Shown here one piece after another: positions 7,298-16,063 of a DNA stretch of 34,501 nucleotides. The position numbers and the translations under genes are program-made. Under the pieces are notes generated by a model. That model had not been told where the DNA came from, searched no databases, and saw only the letters and a list, made by a program, of their open reading frames with translations. Source of the stretch: Verrucomicrobiota bacterium (lineage in GTDB: Bacteria > Verrucomicrobiota > Verrucomicrobiia > Limisphaerales > JADLHS01); NCBI GenBank assembly GCA_008933055.1, contig WBXK01000007.1:1-34501 (forward strand), read 5' to 3'. Positions within the stretch are counted from its first letter, which is position 1, and each line of letters opens with the position of its first letter.

Positions 7298-8997
7298 GTG
7301 ACGAACTCGCAGACCTGAAAGCGCGATATGAGCGGCTCAAGCTGCTTTACCAAGTCGGCAGTGTGATCCACTCCACGCTAGATCCGCAAACCGCTCTCTC
7401 GCTCATCGCACGGGAGGCGGCGCGGCTTATGGGGGCGTCGAGTTGTTCGGTGATTCTCGTTAATCCTACCACCGGTTTTCTGGAGATCGAAGCGTCTGAA
7501 GGTTTGCCGGACATTGCACGCGGACTTAAACTTCGCGTTGGCGAAGGGCTCACCGGTTGGGTGGCGCAAAGCGGAAAACCCGCGCGCGTCGGCGATGTGG
7601 TGGAAGACAAACGCTACATAATGCTCCGCGCTGAAGTTCGCTCGGAGCTCGCCGTGCCGCTCGAAGTCGCTGGCGAAGTTCGCGGCGTTTTGAATGTGGA
7701 CTCGGATCGGCTGAATGCGTTCAGTGCGGACGATCAGGAGTTGCTAGAATCTCTCGCCTCTCAAGCCGCACGCGTGATCCAAAATACCTGGCTCTTCGAG
7801 CAATTGCGTCTCAAAGCGCGCTTGCTTGAGTCTCTTGCCAGCGTGAGTCGCACCATCAATTCTGCTCTCAACCTAGACGAGGTGTTACAAACGATCACGC
7901 GTGACGCCGCTGTGTTGATGCAGGCGAAGATGTGTTCGTTGATGATGCTGGATGAGACTCGGGCTTGGCTGGATCTGCGTGCGAGCCATGGGGCAGGGGA
8001 TGATTACATCAGCAAGCCCCGATTGAATGTGGGTGAAACTCTTCTCGGAGCGGTGGTGCGTCGTAAGAAGGCTGTGCATGTGGACAATGTGCAAACTTCT
8101 TCTGGCTATCAGAATGTCGAAGTCGCTCGGCGCGAAGGGTTAGTCTCACTCCTGAGCGTGCCGCTGATGTTTTCCAATGAAGCCATCGGCACGTTGAATA
8201 TTTATACCGCTGCGCCCTACAAATTTTCCAACGAAGAGATCCGCATCCTTTCTGCATTTGCGGAATTGTCGGCTATTGCGATTGAAAAGGCGCGGATGTA
8301 CGAGCGGCTCGTGGATGCCGAGGAATACATGCGGCAGAACGAGAAACTTTCCGCGCTCGGTTTGCTTGCGGCAGAGGTCGCTCACGAAATCCGCAATCCA
8401 CTCACGGTGATGAAGATGTTGTATCACTCGCTGGACTTGAAATTTCCCGCCAAGGACCCGCGCTCAGAGGACGCGCGGCTTATGGGCGAAAAGATCGAGC
8501 ACCTGAACAAGATCGTGGAGCGTATTCTAGATTTCGCGCGCACCACCGAGCCGAACCTTGCGCCCGTGCATTTGAATGCCGTAGTGGAAGAGCTTTGTCT
8601 GCTCGTGCGCCATAAGCTGGCAAATCAAGGCGTGAAGTTGGTTCTCGCCCTGCAACGTGAGCTTCCGACCGTGATGGGTGATGCGATGCAACTCGAACAG
8701 GCTTTCCTCAATCTCATTCTCAACGCCAGCGAAGCGATGATCGATGAGGGCTCAATTACTATCACCACACGCACGACTCAGGCACAGGTGGTGATCGAGT
8801 TCGCAGACACGGGCGAAGGCATGACCGAGGAGCAATGCTCAAAGGCGTTCCGATCCGTCCTCAATACGACTAAAGCCAAAGGCACCGGCCTCGGCCTCGC
8901 CATCGTGGGCCGCACGATGGAGACACACGGCGCGGAGCTGGACATCCAATCGCAGCTTGGACGCGGAACGACCATCATGGTGAAATTTCCGATCTGA
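7294..8997 (+). CDS. Sensor histidine kinase with two GAF domains
   Basis: A 567-residue, apparently soluble histidine kinase. A short N-terminal helix is followed by GAF1 (~25-165; e.g. GEGLTGWVAQSGKP), GAF2 (~185-335; GETLLGAVVRRKKAVHV), a HisKA dimerisation helix with the phospho-acceptor His364 in VAHEIRNPL, and a HATPase_c domain (~460-567) with an N box (LILNASEAM), G1 box (DTGEGM) and G2 box (GTGLGLAIV). The core resembles NtrB/AtoS-type kinases. GAF domains bind small ligands or cofactors; the signal is unknown. There is no transmembrane helix and no adjacent response regulator, so it is an orphan kinase. Its 4-bp overlap with the LPS permease gene suggests the two are made together, which could link envelope export to signalling; that link is inference. 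Confidence 0.92.
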   Translation: MSDELADLKARYERLKLLYQVGSVIHSTLDPQTALSLIAREAARLMGASSCSVILVNPTTGFLEIEASEGLPDIARGLKLRVGEGLTGWVAQSGKPARVGDVVEDKRYIMLRAEVRSELAVPLEVAGEVRGVLNVDSDRLNAFSADDQELLESLASQAARVIQNTWLFEQLRLKARLLESLASVSRTINSALNLDEVLQTITRDAAVLMQAKMCSLMMLDETRAWLDLRASHGAGDDYISKPRLNVGETLLGAVVRRKKAVHVDNVQTSSGYQNVEVARREGLVSLLSVPLMFSNEAIGTLNIYTAAPYKFSNEEIRILSAFAELSAIAIEKARMYERLVDAEEYMRQNEKLSALGLLAAEVAHEIRNPLTVMKMLYHSLDLKFPAKDPRSEDARLMGEKIEHLNKIVERILDFARTTEPNLAPVHLNAVVEELCLLVRHKLANQGVKLVLALQRELPTVMGDAMQLEQAFLNLILNASEAMIDEGSITITTRTTQAQVVIEFADTGEGMTEEQCSKAFRSVLNTTKAKGTGLGLAIVGRTMETHGAELDIQSQLGRGTTIMVKFPI

Positions 8998-9032
8998 GCG
9001 TAGCCTGAAAGTGCCGCTGGCGTTGAAAGAAT

Positions 9033-9324
9033 ATGCCAGAACCAAAAAAAATCAACTACGGCAAATTCGCGCCCGCTTTGGGTGCTTGCGATTTCACTCT
9101 GCGTAATCGCCGTGTGTCTCTTATTGCTGGTCGTCAAAACGATTTCAACGCGGGAGGAATCAGGGAGAAAAGCATTTGTAGACGCGGCCACAAAAGAAGA
9201 TGCGGCTTTGCGAAAATCTTTACCCGTCCGTCAGCCTGCAATTGAGAAGCCAAACCGCACAGTTGGTAATTCACCAACGAATGCGAGCCCCGCTCAGGCT
9301 TTGATTCACTTGAAGCAAACTTGA
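9033..9324 (+). pseudogene. Membrane-anchor protein with apparent frameshift in an A8 run
   Basis: An ATG at 9033 opens MPEPKK, then enters an A8 run (about 9044-9051). In the starting frame the rest is unconvincing, but shifting one base in the A-run gives a sensible protein: a short basic N-terminus, a membrane helix RPLWVLAISLCVIAVCLLLL, and a polar linker ending at the TGA at 9322-9324. The frame containing the helix has only a GTG (9082) as start, in the middle of the hydrophobic region. The most economical reading is a single gene interrupted by an indel, transcriptional slippage, or an assembly error at the homopolymer. It may also be the N-terminal anchor of the following cupredoxin-like ORF, which lacks a signal peptide. 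No family was recognised for this piece. Confidence 0.4.
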
Positions 9325-9340
9325 CGTCACGGCGACCACG

Positions 9341-10081
9341 GTGACAACTGTTTTCCCCGTATTCGCTGGTAGCGTGATCACGAATCCTGAGTCGTCTCGC
9401 ATCCTTGCTGAGACTGCGACCATTACTCGGCGAGTCATATTGCGGGGCACGCCTCCGGCGGAAACAATTCTTCAGTTGCCAGAACTCAGTCCGTGCGCGC
9501 TGTTGCAGACTAACACGCAGACCACAAATCTGTTCGGCGTTGGAGCAGGCAAAGGACTGGCTGATGTGGTGATTGAGATTCAGAGGATTCGCGGCACCGG
9601 AAATCCGATCCTGCGCCCCGCTTTACGTGCGGTGAAGATCGGGTTCGCTAACTGTGAAATATTGCCTATTGTCAGCGTCATCACGCGCAATTATGAACTT
9701 TTCTTTGAAAGCGGGGACAATGTGATGCACACACCTCGTATTACTTCCACCGATCTTCTGCCGAGCACCACTATCTCGTTTTCGCTTGCGGCGATGTCGA
9801 TTCGTCAAGTCTCCGGCATCATTCCGACGGAGTTGTTCATGCCTGTCACCTGCGACGACCATCCGTCGGAAAAAGCCGTCATTTCAGTCGTGCCGCATCC
9901 GCTCTTTGCGTTGACGGATACGAACGGAAACTTCACCATCACCAAAGTTCCTCACGGCAAATATTTATTGCGCGCGCTGCATCGCGGAGTGTCGTCCATC
10001 AATCGATTGATCCGCGAAGTAACGGCGGGCAAATCTGAAATCGTGCCGGTGAATTTCGTCGTAGACTCTCCACGGAGTTGA
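9341..10081 (+). CDS. Cupredoxin/carboxypeptidase-regulatory-like protein (possibly 3' part of a broken gene)
   Basis: A 246-residue frame resembling the plastocyanin-like proteins with an N-terminal RxxVxLRGTPP strand and a C-terminal carboxypeptidase-regulatory-like fold. Matching blocks: VILRGTPPAE, the C-containing segment after it, GLADVVIEIQ, a central DNVMHTPRIT (cf. the HNVH metal-site segment), VTCDDHPSEKAVISVVPHPLFALTD and GNFTITKVPHGKYLLRALHRG. The usual copper-site residues are only partly kept, so metal binding is uncertain. The start GTG 9341 has no ribosome site or signal peptide, odd for a normally exported family. The frame is open back to 9314 and overlaps the end of the previous ORF, suggesting an anchored protein split by a second frameshift. 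Confidence 0.6.
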   Translation: MTTVFPVFAGSVITNPESSRILAETATITRRVILRGTPPAETILQLPELSPCALLQTNTQTTNLFGVGAGKGLADVVIEIQRIRGTGNPILRPALRAVKIGFANCEILPIVSVITRNYELFFESGDNVMHTPRITSTDLLPSTTISFSLAAMSIRQVSGIIPTELFMPVTCDDHPSEKAVISVVPHPLFALTDTNGNFTITKVPHGKYLLRALHRGVSSINRLIREVTAGKSEIVPVNFVVDSPRS

Positions 10082-10096
10082 GCGTTCACCGGAGGT

Positions 10097-10475
10097 TTAG
10101 GGCATTCTCCAGCCCAGTAATAAAATCACCCCGCCCTCGAGCGTCACTAACAGCGGGATTAGACCCCGCGACGAACCTAAGAACGGCGGGAACGGCCAGT
10201 GAAATCCAAGAACCGTCGGTGCTAGGAGATCTGTTGTGGATGGAGGATCATTTTCAGCCAACGCACGCGCCAGAGCATTCGCTGGGAATATAGTGTTCTC
10301 CGGGGCATCTCCGTAATAGCTCAAATTGAGCGGTGGCGCTAAATTGTTCAGGCATGAGCGCGTAGTCGCCGAGCCAAATGAAGAAGCGACCACCTGCGAT
10401 GATAAGCAATCTCGTAACGAGGGCCAGAAACAGGAATCGTTTCGTGCACAGACCTTGGCGCGTCAAAAAAATCAA
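10097..10475 (-). pseudogene. Possible frameshifted minus-strand membrane protein remnant
   Basis: The 552-bp gap 10082-10633 has no intact gene. On the minus strand, one frame from 10475 reads a hydrophobic start (FLFLALVTRLLIIAGGRFF, then IWLGDYALMPEQF). A second frame overlapping it near 10345 continues with APPLNLSYYGD, NTIFPANALARALAEND and a C-terminal hydrophobic helix ending GVILLLGWRMP, with stop TAA at 10097. Joined by one frameshift these would make a small two-helix membrane protein. The only start for the first part is TTG and there is no ribosome site. No family is recognised. It may be a decaying gene, a single indel in the assembly, or a chance pair of frames. Confidence 0.3.
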
Positions 10476-10633
10476 GCAAGTCGCATGTGGCGCTGTTACG
10501 TCGTGATCGGAGCGCCGCGTTCTCGATGCCGGTGTCAGTCATGTCCTGGATGCATGTATTCAAGTTGCGACCAGTTACAATTCGCCAGAGCTTTTACCTT
10601 TCTAGCCCTCGTGAGTTCGGGCATCATAGTGTC

Positions 10634-12250
10634 ATGTCAGGTTTAATCGCCATCGTCGGTCGGCCCAATGTCGGCAAGTCCGCTCTGTTCAATCGTATCA
10701 TTCGCAAACGCATCGCCATCGTCCACGATCAACCGGGCGTGACTCGGGATCGCGTGAGCGCGGAAGCGGAATGGCGCGGTCGTCCCTACACCATCGTGGA
10801 CACGGGCGGTATCGGATTGTTGCGGAAGGAAAAATCGACGGACGTCATCATTAAAGCCGCTGTGGAGCAGGTGGACATCGCCATTGAATCTGCGGACGTA
10901 ATCATCCTCGTCGTGAATGTGCAGGAAGGCATCGTGCCATTGGATCAGGAAGTAGCAATGCGTCTCCGCAAGTCCGGCAAGACCGTACTCGTGGCTGTTA
11001 ACAAGGTGGACACGGAGCGCGTGGAGCCGCAGTCGTTGGAATTTCTTCGTCTTGGCTTTGAGAAAGTTTTCCCGGTGACGGCGATTCACGGTGAGGGTAT
11101 TGAAACCTTGATGGCGGAGGCGGTGCGATTGCTGCCTGTATTCACGCCGGAGACCACTGAATCAACTGACGACAGTGCGGAATCAACCGAGTCTGCAGAA
11201 GTTCCCGAAGGCGGGGAAGGCGAGGTTTCGCCGCCGCGCAAACCTAAGGGTCCGTTGAAGCTCGCCATCGTGGGGCGACCCAACGTCGGCAAATCTTCCA
11301 TTATCAACGCTCTCACGAAATCCGAGCGCGTGATCGTGAGTCCCATCGCTGGCACAACGCGCGATTCTGTGGATGTGCCGTTCGAGGTGGACACGGATGG
11401 CGTGAGACAGAAATATATTTTGATCGATACGGCGGGTATCCGAAAAACACGTAGCGTGGGTGATTCCATCGAGTTCTTCAGCGTGAAACGCTCGGAGGAA
11501 TCCATCGAGCGATGCGATATCGCTGTACTGGTGTTGGACGCACAAGGCGGGATTTTGGAGCAGGACAAAAAAATCGCCGACCGGATCGTGCAAGCTCGCA
11601 AAGCCTGCATCGTGGTCGTCAACAAGTGGGATTTATTCTCTGATGCTGTGCTCAAGGCGCGCGAGGAAGAGATTAGCCGTCGAAAAGTAAAAGTGCGTTA
11701 CGAAGGCAACGATGCTCCGCTGACGATGCTGGGCGAATTTGGTTCGTGGGTGCAGGAGAAATTGTTTTTTCTGGATTATGCGCCGGTGATTTTTACGTCT
11801 GCAAAATCGGGTTTCCATCTGGACAGGTTGCTCGAGGCGGTGCGCTACGTCGCGGCGCAATTGCAGCAAAAAATTCCTACTGCGCTGTTGAATCGCACCA
11901 TCGAGGATGCCGTGGAACGCCGCCAACCAGTGAGCGCTGCGGGGCATCGCTTGAAATTTTTTTACGCCACGCAAATCCGCCAAGCCCCGCCGACGTTTCT
12001 ATTGTTTGTGAATCGCGATGAGCTTTTCTCCGACGCCTACAAGAAACATCTAGCCAGTGATTTGCGCAAGGCGTTCGGCTACGAAGGTTGCCCCATCGTC
12101 CTAGTGCCCAAAGCGCGTCCGAAGACGATTGAGCCGAAGCGGAAGTTCATCAAGGACGCGCCGTTCAAAGGTGGCGTTCGTCCCAAACGCAGCGGCAGAA
12201 GTTTTAGTTTTCATCGGGATAAAAACAAACCGCGCAACAAGGCGGCGTAG
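10634..12250 (+). CDS. der: Ribosome biogenesis GTPase Der (EngA)
   Basis: A 538-residue tandem GTPase required for 50S subunit maturation. G domain 1 (~3-165) has GRPNVGKSALFN, DTGG and NKVD motifs; G domain 2 (~208-400) has GRPNVGKSSIIN, DTAGIRK and NKWD; a KH-like domain (~405-500) and a basic tail (RPKRSGRSF, KNKPRNKAA) follow. The linker between the G domains (~168-206) is long and acidic, rich in Glu/Ser/Thr and then Pro/Lys. The G2 domain has an insertion of roughly 20 residues after NKWDLF (containing RRKVKVRYEGND) compared with typical Der, and the protein is longer than the usual ~440-490 residues. ATG 10634 matches the conserved N-terminus; upstream in-frame codons look non-coding. 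No Shine-Dalgarno is visible. Confidence 0.96.
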   Translation: MSGLIAIVGRPNVGKSALFNRIIRKRIAIVHDQPGVTRDRVSAEAEWRGRPYTIVDTGGIGLLRKEKSTDVIIKAAVEQVDIAIESADVIILVVNVQEGIVPLDQEVAMRLRKSGKTVLVAVNKVDTERVEPQSLEFLRLGFEKVFPVTAIHGEGIETLMAEAVRLLPVFTPETTESTDDSAESTESAEVPEGGEGEVSPPRKPKGPLKLAIVGRPNVGKSSIINALTKSERVIVSPIAGTTRDSVDVPFEVDTDGVRQKYILIDTAGIRKTRSVGDSIEFFSVKRSEESIERCDIAVLVLDAQGGILEQDKKIADRIVQARKACIVVVNKWDLFSDAVLKAREEEISRRKVKVRYEGNDAPLTMLGEFGSWVQEKLFFLDYAPVIFTSAKSGFHLDRLLEAVRYVAAQLQQKIPTALLNRTIEDAVERRQPVSAAGHRLKFFYATQIRQAPPTFLLFVNRDELFSDAYKKHLASDLRKAFGYEGCPIVLVPKARPKTIEPKRKFIKDAPFKGGVRPKRSGRSFSFHRDKNKPRNKAA

Positions 12251-12697
12251 CATAGGAAATCCACATCTCAGACTCGAATAATGCCACGGATCCGAAACCG
12301 GATTTGGACTTGATTTCATCATTTAGAATCAGAGAAAACTGCCTAAAAATCGTTCTAGTTCAACAGCCGACAGGCATCTGGTAAATCGGTGATCAAAACA
12401 ACCCGCTCACAAGCGACTTATTCACCGATGGGAACAACTAGGAAAATCTTCGATTTGGCGGGAGAATTCCGAGTTTTTTCTCTGCCAATATCTTTCCAGT
12501 AAAATATTTTTAAAAAAGGCTTGAGCCATACAATCTGTGGTATCAAGATACGCGCGTTCCACCACTAATGGGGGAATTTCGTTGTCTTAAAAACCCAAGC
12601 TTCCTGAGGATTTAGCGTCATTTTGACGTATTTAGATGAGTTTTTGTCCTTGGAACGTTGTGGAATAACACGGAAAAAACTAAACCCTAGAAATACC
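12251..12697 (+). other. AT-rich intergenic region and long leader before nrdJ
   Basis: There is no gene in these 447 bp. The part from ~12480 to 12620 is clearly more AT-rich than the flanking genes. A weak hairpin (12290-12303, 5-bp arms ATCCG/CGGAT) after der could be a poor terminator. A TAAAAT -10-like hexamer lies at 12500-12505 but its -35 is weak. CGTCA/TGACG arms at 12616-12628 form a small inverted repeat near the gene. The nested hairpin at 12385-12429 is listed separately. I found neither a cobalamin-riboswitch B12 box nor a clear NrdR box. Confidence 0.5.
12385..12429 (+). ncRNA. Nested hairpin, possible structured leader or regulatory element upstream of nrdJ
   Basis: Outer arms ATCGGTGA (12385-12392) and TCACCGAT (12422-12429) pair perfectly over 8 bp and enclose a second hairpin CGCT-CACA-AGCG (12404-12415). 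No T-run follows, so it is not an ordinary terminator. It could be an RNA element in the leader, a binding site, or chance. Confidence 0.3.
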
Positions 12698-15600
12698 ATG
12701 ATTGACGCACGTGAAGATGTAATGACCGCTCCCTCAAAATCCTCCAGTCGCCGCGCCTCAAATGCTGCCACTGCGCGTGGAATCCGTCCGGAGAAATCTG
12801 CCGCCGGAAAATCTCTCCCCATCAAGCGCGTCTTCAGTGATGCCAAGGTAAAGCCGTTCGATCAGATTGAGTGGGATAAGCGCACTGCCGAGATTACCGA
12901 CGACGGTGGCAAGGTTATCTTTAAGCAGGAGAACGTCGAAGTGCCGAAGTCATGGTCGGTGCTCGCGACGAAGGTTGTGGTGTCGAAATATTTCTACGGT
13001 GAACAAAACACTCCTGAGCGTGAAACGTCAGTCCGTCAGCTTATCCATCGCATCGCGCGGACCGTTGCGGACTGGGGCATCAAGGATGGTTACTTCAGCA
13101 AGGCAGATGGCGAAGTATTCTTCGACGAGTTGACTTGGTTGTCTGTGAATCAATACGGCGCGTTTAACTCTCCTGTATGGTTCAACGTCGGTCTTTACCA
13201 CCAATACGGCGTCGGCAAGAACTCCACCAAGGGTAATTGGTTTTACAATCCCAAGACCAACGAAGCCGAACGCGCTCCCACTCAATACGAATACCCCCAA
13301 TGCAGCGCGTGCTTCATCCAGTCCGTAAAAGACGATATGGAAAGCATCATGCACCTTGCATACGCCGAGGCAATGTTGTTCAAGTTCGGCTCCGGCACGG
13401 GCACTGATCTGACGCCTATCCGTTCTGCACGCGAAAAACTGAGCGGTGGCGGTCGCCCCAGCGGCCCGATGAGTTTTCTGAAAGTTTATGATCAAGTCGC
13501 CAACGTTGTGAAGTCCGGCGGCAAGACCCGTCGGGCGGCTAAAATGAACACGCTCCGCGATTCTCACGGGGACATCGAAGAATTCATTGATGCCAAGCAG
13601 AGGGAAGAGAAGAAGGCGTGGGCATTGATTGAGCAAGGTTACGACGGTTCTTACAATGGCGAAGCTTATGGCAGCGTCATGTATCAGAACGAAAACCTCT
13701 CCGTTCGCGCAGGTGACGAATTCATGGAGGCCGCGCTTGCGGGCAAGGAATGGTGGACGAAGTCAACTACCACTGGAAAACCGCTCGAAAAGAAAGACGC
13801 GGCCAAGCTTATCACCAAAATTGCGGAAGGCACTTGGATTTGCGGCGACCCCGGAATGCAGTACGACGGTGCGATCCAAAAGTGGCACACCTGCGCTGGT
13901 ACAGAGCCCATCCACTCTACCAATCCGTGCAGTGAATACGTATTCCTCAATAACACCGCGTGCAATCTCGCTTCGTTGAACTTGATGAAGTTTAAGCGCG
14001 AAGACGGCAAGTTCGACATCGAACGCTTCAAAGCCGCTGTTCGCATCTATATAACCGCGCAGGAAATCCTCGTGGACAATGCGTGCTATCCCACAAAAGA
14101 AATCGCGGAGAACTCCCACATCTTCCGCACGCTTGGGCTCGGCTTCGCGAATCTTGGCTCGCTCTGCATGAGCTACGGTTTGCCTTATGACAGCGATGAA
14201 GGCCGCGCGCTCGCCGGTGCGATCACCGCGATCATGACAGGTCACGCGTACGAGCAATCTGCGGAACTCGCAGGTGCGATGGAGACTTTTGCAGGCTATC
14301 GCGACGCGCGCTGCTCTGGTGTTGCCAAGCCTGCGAAGAAAGACAATGTCGAGTCTATGCTAAAGGTCATCAAGCTGCATCGCGATGCTGTAGAAGAAAT
14401 TCAACCGAGCGCAGAGTTCAATTATCTCAAGACCGAAGCCCGCAAGTGCTGGGACGGCGCTCTAGCGCGTGGCAAACAAGTCGGCTATCGCAACGCCCAA
14501 GTCACCGTGCTCGCGCCCACGGGCACGATCGCGTTTCTCATGGACTGCGACACCACAGGTGTTGAACCCGACATCGCGCTCGTGAAATACAAACTGCTCG
14601 CTGGTGGCGGCATGTTAAAGATCGTCAACCGCACCGTACCCGAAGGCTTGCGCCGTCTCGGTTACGACGCGAAGACCATCGAAGCCATTATCGCGCACGT
14701 CGAGAAGTTCGATACCATCGAAGACGTTGAAGAAAACGGCGCAACCATCCGCAGCGGATTGAAGGCGGAACATTTGCCGGTGTTCGATTGTGCGTTCAAG
14801 GCATTCCGTGGCAAGCGCAGCATCGGTTACATGGCGCATCTCAAGATGATGTCTGCCGCCCAACCGTTCATCAGCGGCGCGATTTCCAAGACCGTCAACA
14901 TGCCGAGCGAATGCTCCGTGGACGATATCCGCCACACCTACGTTGAAGCTTGGAAGATGGGCCTCAAATGCGTGGCCATATATCGCGACGGTTCAAAGCG
15001 CTCACAACCGCTCAACACCAAGAAGACCAACGAAGCGGGTGACAAAACAGGTGCCGCCGTTGCCGCGCCTGTCACCGCCTCACTCGAAGCACGTGTCAAA
15101 GAACTTGAAAACGAAGTTAGCCGTCTGCAGATCGAATCCGGCAAACCGTTGCGCCGCCGTCTTTCCGACACGCGCTCTGCGGTCACGCACAAATTCGATA
15201 TCGCGGGACACGAAGGCTACCTTACCGTTGGCTTGTTCGAGGATAATCAGCCCGGGGAGTTGTTCATCACGATGGCTAAGGAAGGTTCGACCATCGGCGG
15301 CTTGATGGACAGCATCGGCACATTGACCAGCATGGCTCTCCAATACGGCGTGCCTCTCGACGCGTTGCTTCGCAAGTTCGCGCATCAACGCTTCGAGCCG
15401 AGCGGCTTCACCAAGAATCCTGAGATCCGCAACGCTGCATCCATCACGGACTACGTGTTCCGCTGGATGGCCATGCAATTCATTCCCGGTTATCGCGAAG
15501 CCAACACCGCGGTGCGGAATCAACCCGAGCTTCAGATTCCCGGCTTACTTGAAGAGATGAAACGTCAGGTCAACCGGCCTGTGCCTGAACTTCCGATCTC

Positions 15601-15805
15601 TGACGACACCGACATCCTTAACCTGAAATCGTCAGTCACTGGCGGGACACACGTTTCTAAGCGACGCACCGTGAAATCCTTGAGCGAATCCGTGGCGCAC
15701 TTCCAGCAGGACGCTCCCACATGTCCGAACTGCGGTCACATGGCTGTGCGAAATGGTGCATGCTACAAATGTTTGAATTGCGGAGAGAGCCTCGGCTGCT
15801 CATAG
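12698..15805 (+). CDS. nrdJ: Adenosylcobalamin-dependent (class II) ribonucleotide reductase
   Basis: A ~1035-residue class II RNR that reduces ribonucleotides to deoxyribonucleotides using a B12-generated thiyl radical, without oxygen or a radical subunit. From the ATG at 12698: the first redox cysteine block YPQCSACFIQSV (C202/C205), KFGSGTGTDLTPIRS, the active-site segment STNPCSEYVFLNN with the radical Cys411 and its Asn/Glu neighbours, and the second redox cysteine Cys422 (TACNLASLNL). A nucleotide-phosphate-binding APTGTIAFLMDCDTTGVEPD follows. The C-terminus holds a TSCPD-type domain (~855-960) and a Cys-rich tail CPNCGH...CYKCLNCGESLGCS. ATG 12722 is an alternative start; the frame is open upstream to 12623, but that part lies in AT-rich leader. 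A terminator follows. Confidence 0.96.
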   Translation: MIDAREDVMTAPSKSSSRRASNAATARGIRPEKSAAGKSLPIKRVFSDAKVKPFDQIEWDKRTAEITDDGGKVIFKQENVEVPKSWSVLATKVVVSKYFYGEQNTPERETSVRQLIHRIARTVADWGIKDGYFSKADGEVFFDELTWLSVNQYGAFNSPVWFNVGLYHQYGVGKNSTKGNWFYNPKTNEAERAPTQYEYPQCSACFIQSVKDDMESIMHLAYAEAMLFKFGSGTGTDLTPIRSAREKLSGGGRPSGPMSFLKVYDQVANVVKSGGKTRRAAKMNTLRDSHGDIEEFIDAKQREEKKAWALIEQGYDGSYNGEAYGSVMYQNENLSVRAGDEFMEAALAGKEWWTKSTTTGKPLEKKDAAKLITKIAEGTWICGDPGMQYDGAIQKWHTCAGTEPIHSTNPCSEYVFLNNTACNLASLNLMKFKREDGKFDIERFKAAVRIYITAQEILVDNACYPTKEIAENSHIFRTLGLGFANLGSLCMSYGLPYDSDEGRALAGAITAIMTGHAYEQSAELAGAMETFAGYRDARCSGVAKPAKKDNVESMLKVIKLHRDAVEEIQPSAEFNYLKTEARKCWDGALARGKQVGYRNAQVTVLAPTGTIAFLMDCDTTGVEPDIALVKYKLLAGGGMLKIVNRTVPEGLRRLGYDAKTIEAIIAHVEKFDTIEDVEENGATIRSGLKAEHLPVFDCAFKAFRGKRSIGYMAHLKMMSAAQPFISGAISKTVNMPSECSVDDIRHTYVEAWKMGLKCVAIYRDGSKRSQPLNTKKTNEAGDKTGAAVAAPVTASLEARVKELENEVSRLQIESGKPLRRRLSDTRSAVTHKFDIAGHEGYLTVGLFEDNQPGELFITMAKEGSTIGGLMDSIGTLTSMALQYGVPLDALLRKFAHQRFEPSGFTKNPEIRNAASITDYVFRWMAMQFIPGYREANTAVRNQPELQIPGLLEEMKRQVNRPVPELPISDDTDILNLKSSVTGGTHVSKRRTVKSLSESVAHFQQDAPTCPNCGHMAVRNGACYKCLNCGESLGCS

Positions 15806-15825
15806 TCACTGGTAGGAAATTAGGA

Positions 15826-15862
15826 AAGGCCGGGAAGCGCGAGCTTTCCGGCCTTTTATATT
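15826..15862 (+). terminator. Rho-independent terminator of nrdJ
   Basis: A 12-bp stem (15826-15837 with 15844-15855, one G-T wobble) with a 6-nt loop CGCGAG is followed by a T-rich stretch (TTTTATATT). It begins 21 bp after the nrdJ stop. Confidence 0.88.
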
Positions 15863-16063
15863 ACTCGCGTGCAAACCGGAGCTGCCATTCAAAGATGCCG
15901 CGCGTGCAGCTTTGTCTGAGCGATGAGTCGGTCAGGCCGCAAAACCGGTTGCAAGTGTCAGCAAACCAAGGTTGCATCTCAGTTGTATCTGTTATGTATC
16001 CTAGGCTTGTCATCGCCCCGTTGTCGCCCCGATACTCGGCCTACAAAAACTCACTATCAAATC

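Noticed and set aside
10487-10633. N-terminal extension of Der
   Set aside because: Conserved Der sequence starts at ATG 10634 (SGLIAIVGRPNVGKS); upstream codons show no protein-like pattern.
12251-12697. Cobalamin riboswitch before nrdJ
   Set aside because: Expected for a B12-dependent enzyme context, but no B12-box-like sequence or matching fold could be recognised.
15923-16063. Extended N-terminus of the MBL nuclease
   Set aside because: The family N-terminus (KLTFFGAAGGVTGS) starts right after ATG 16064; the upstream 47 codons are not conserved-looking.
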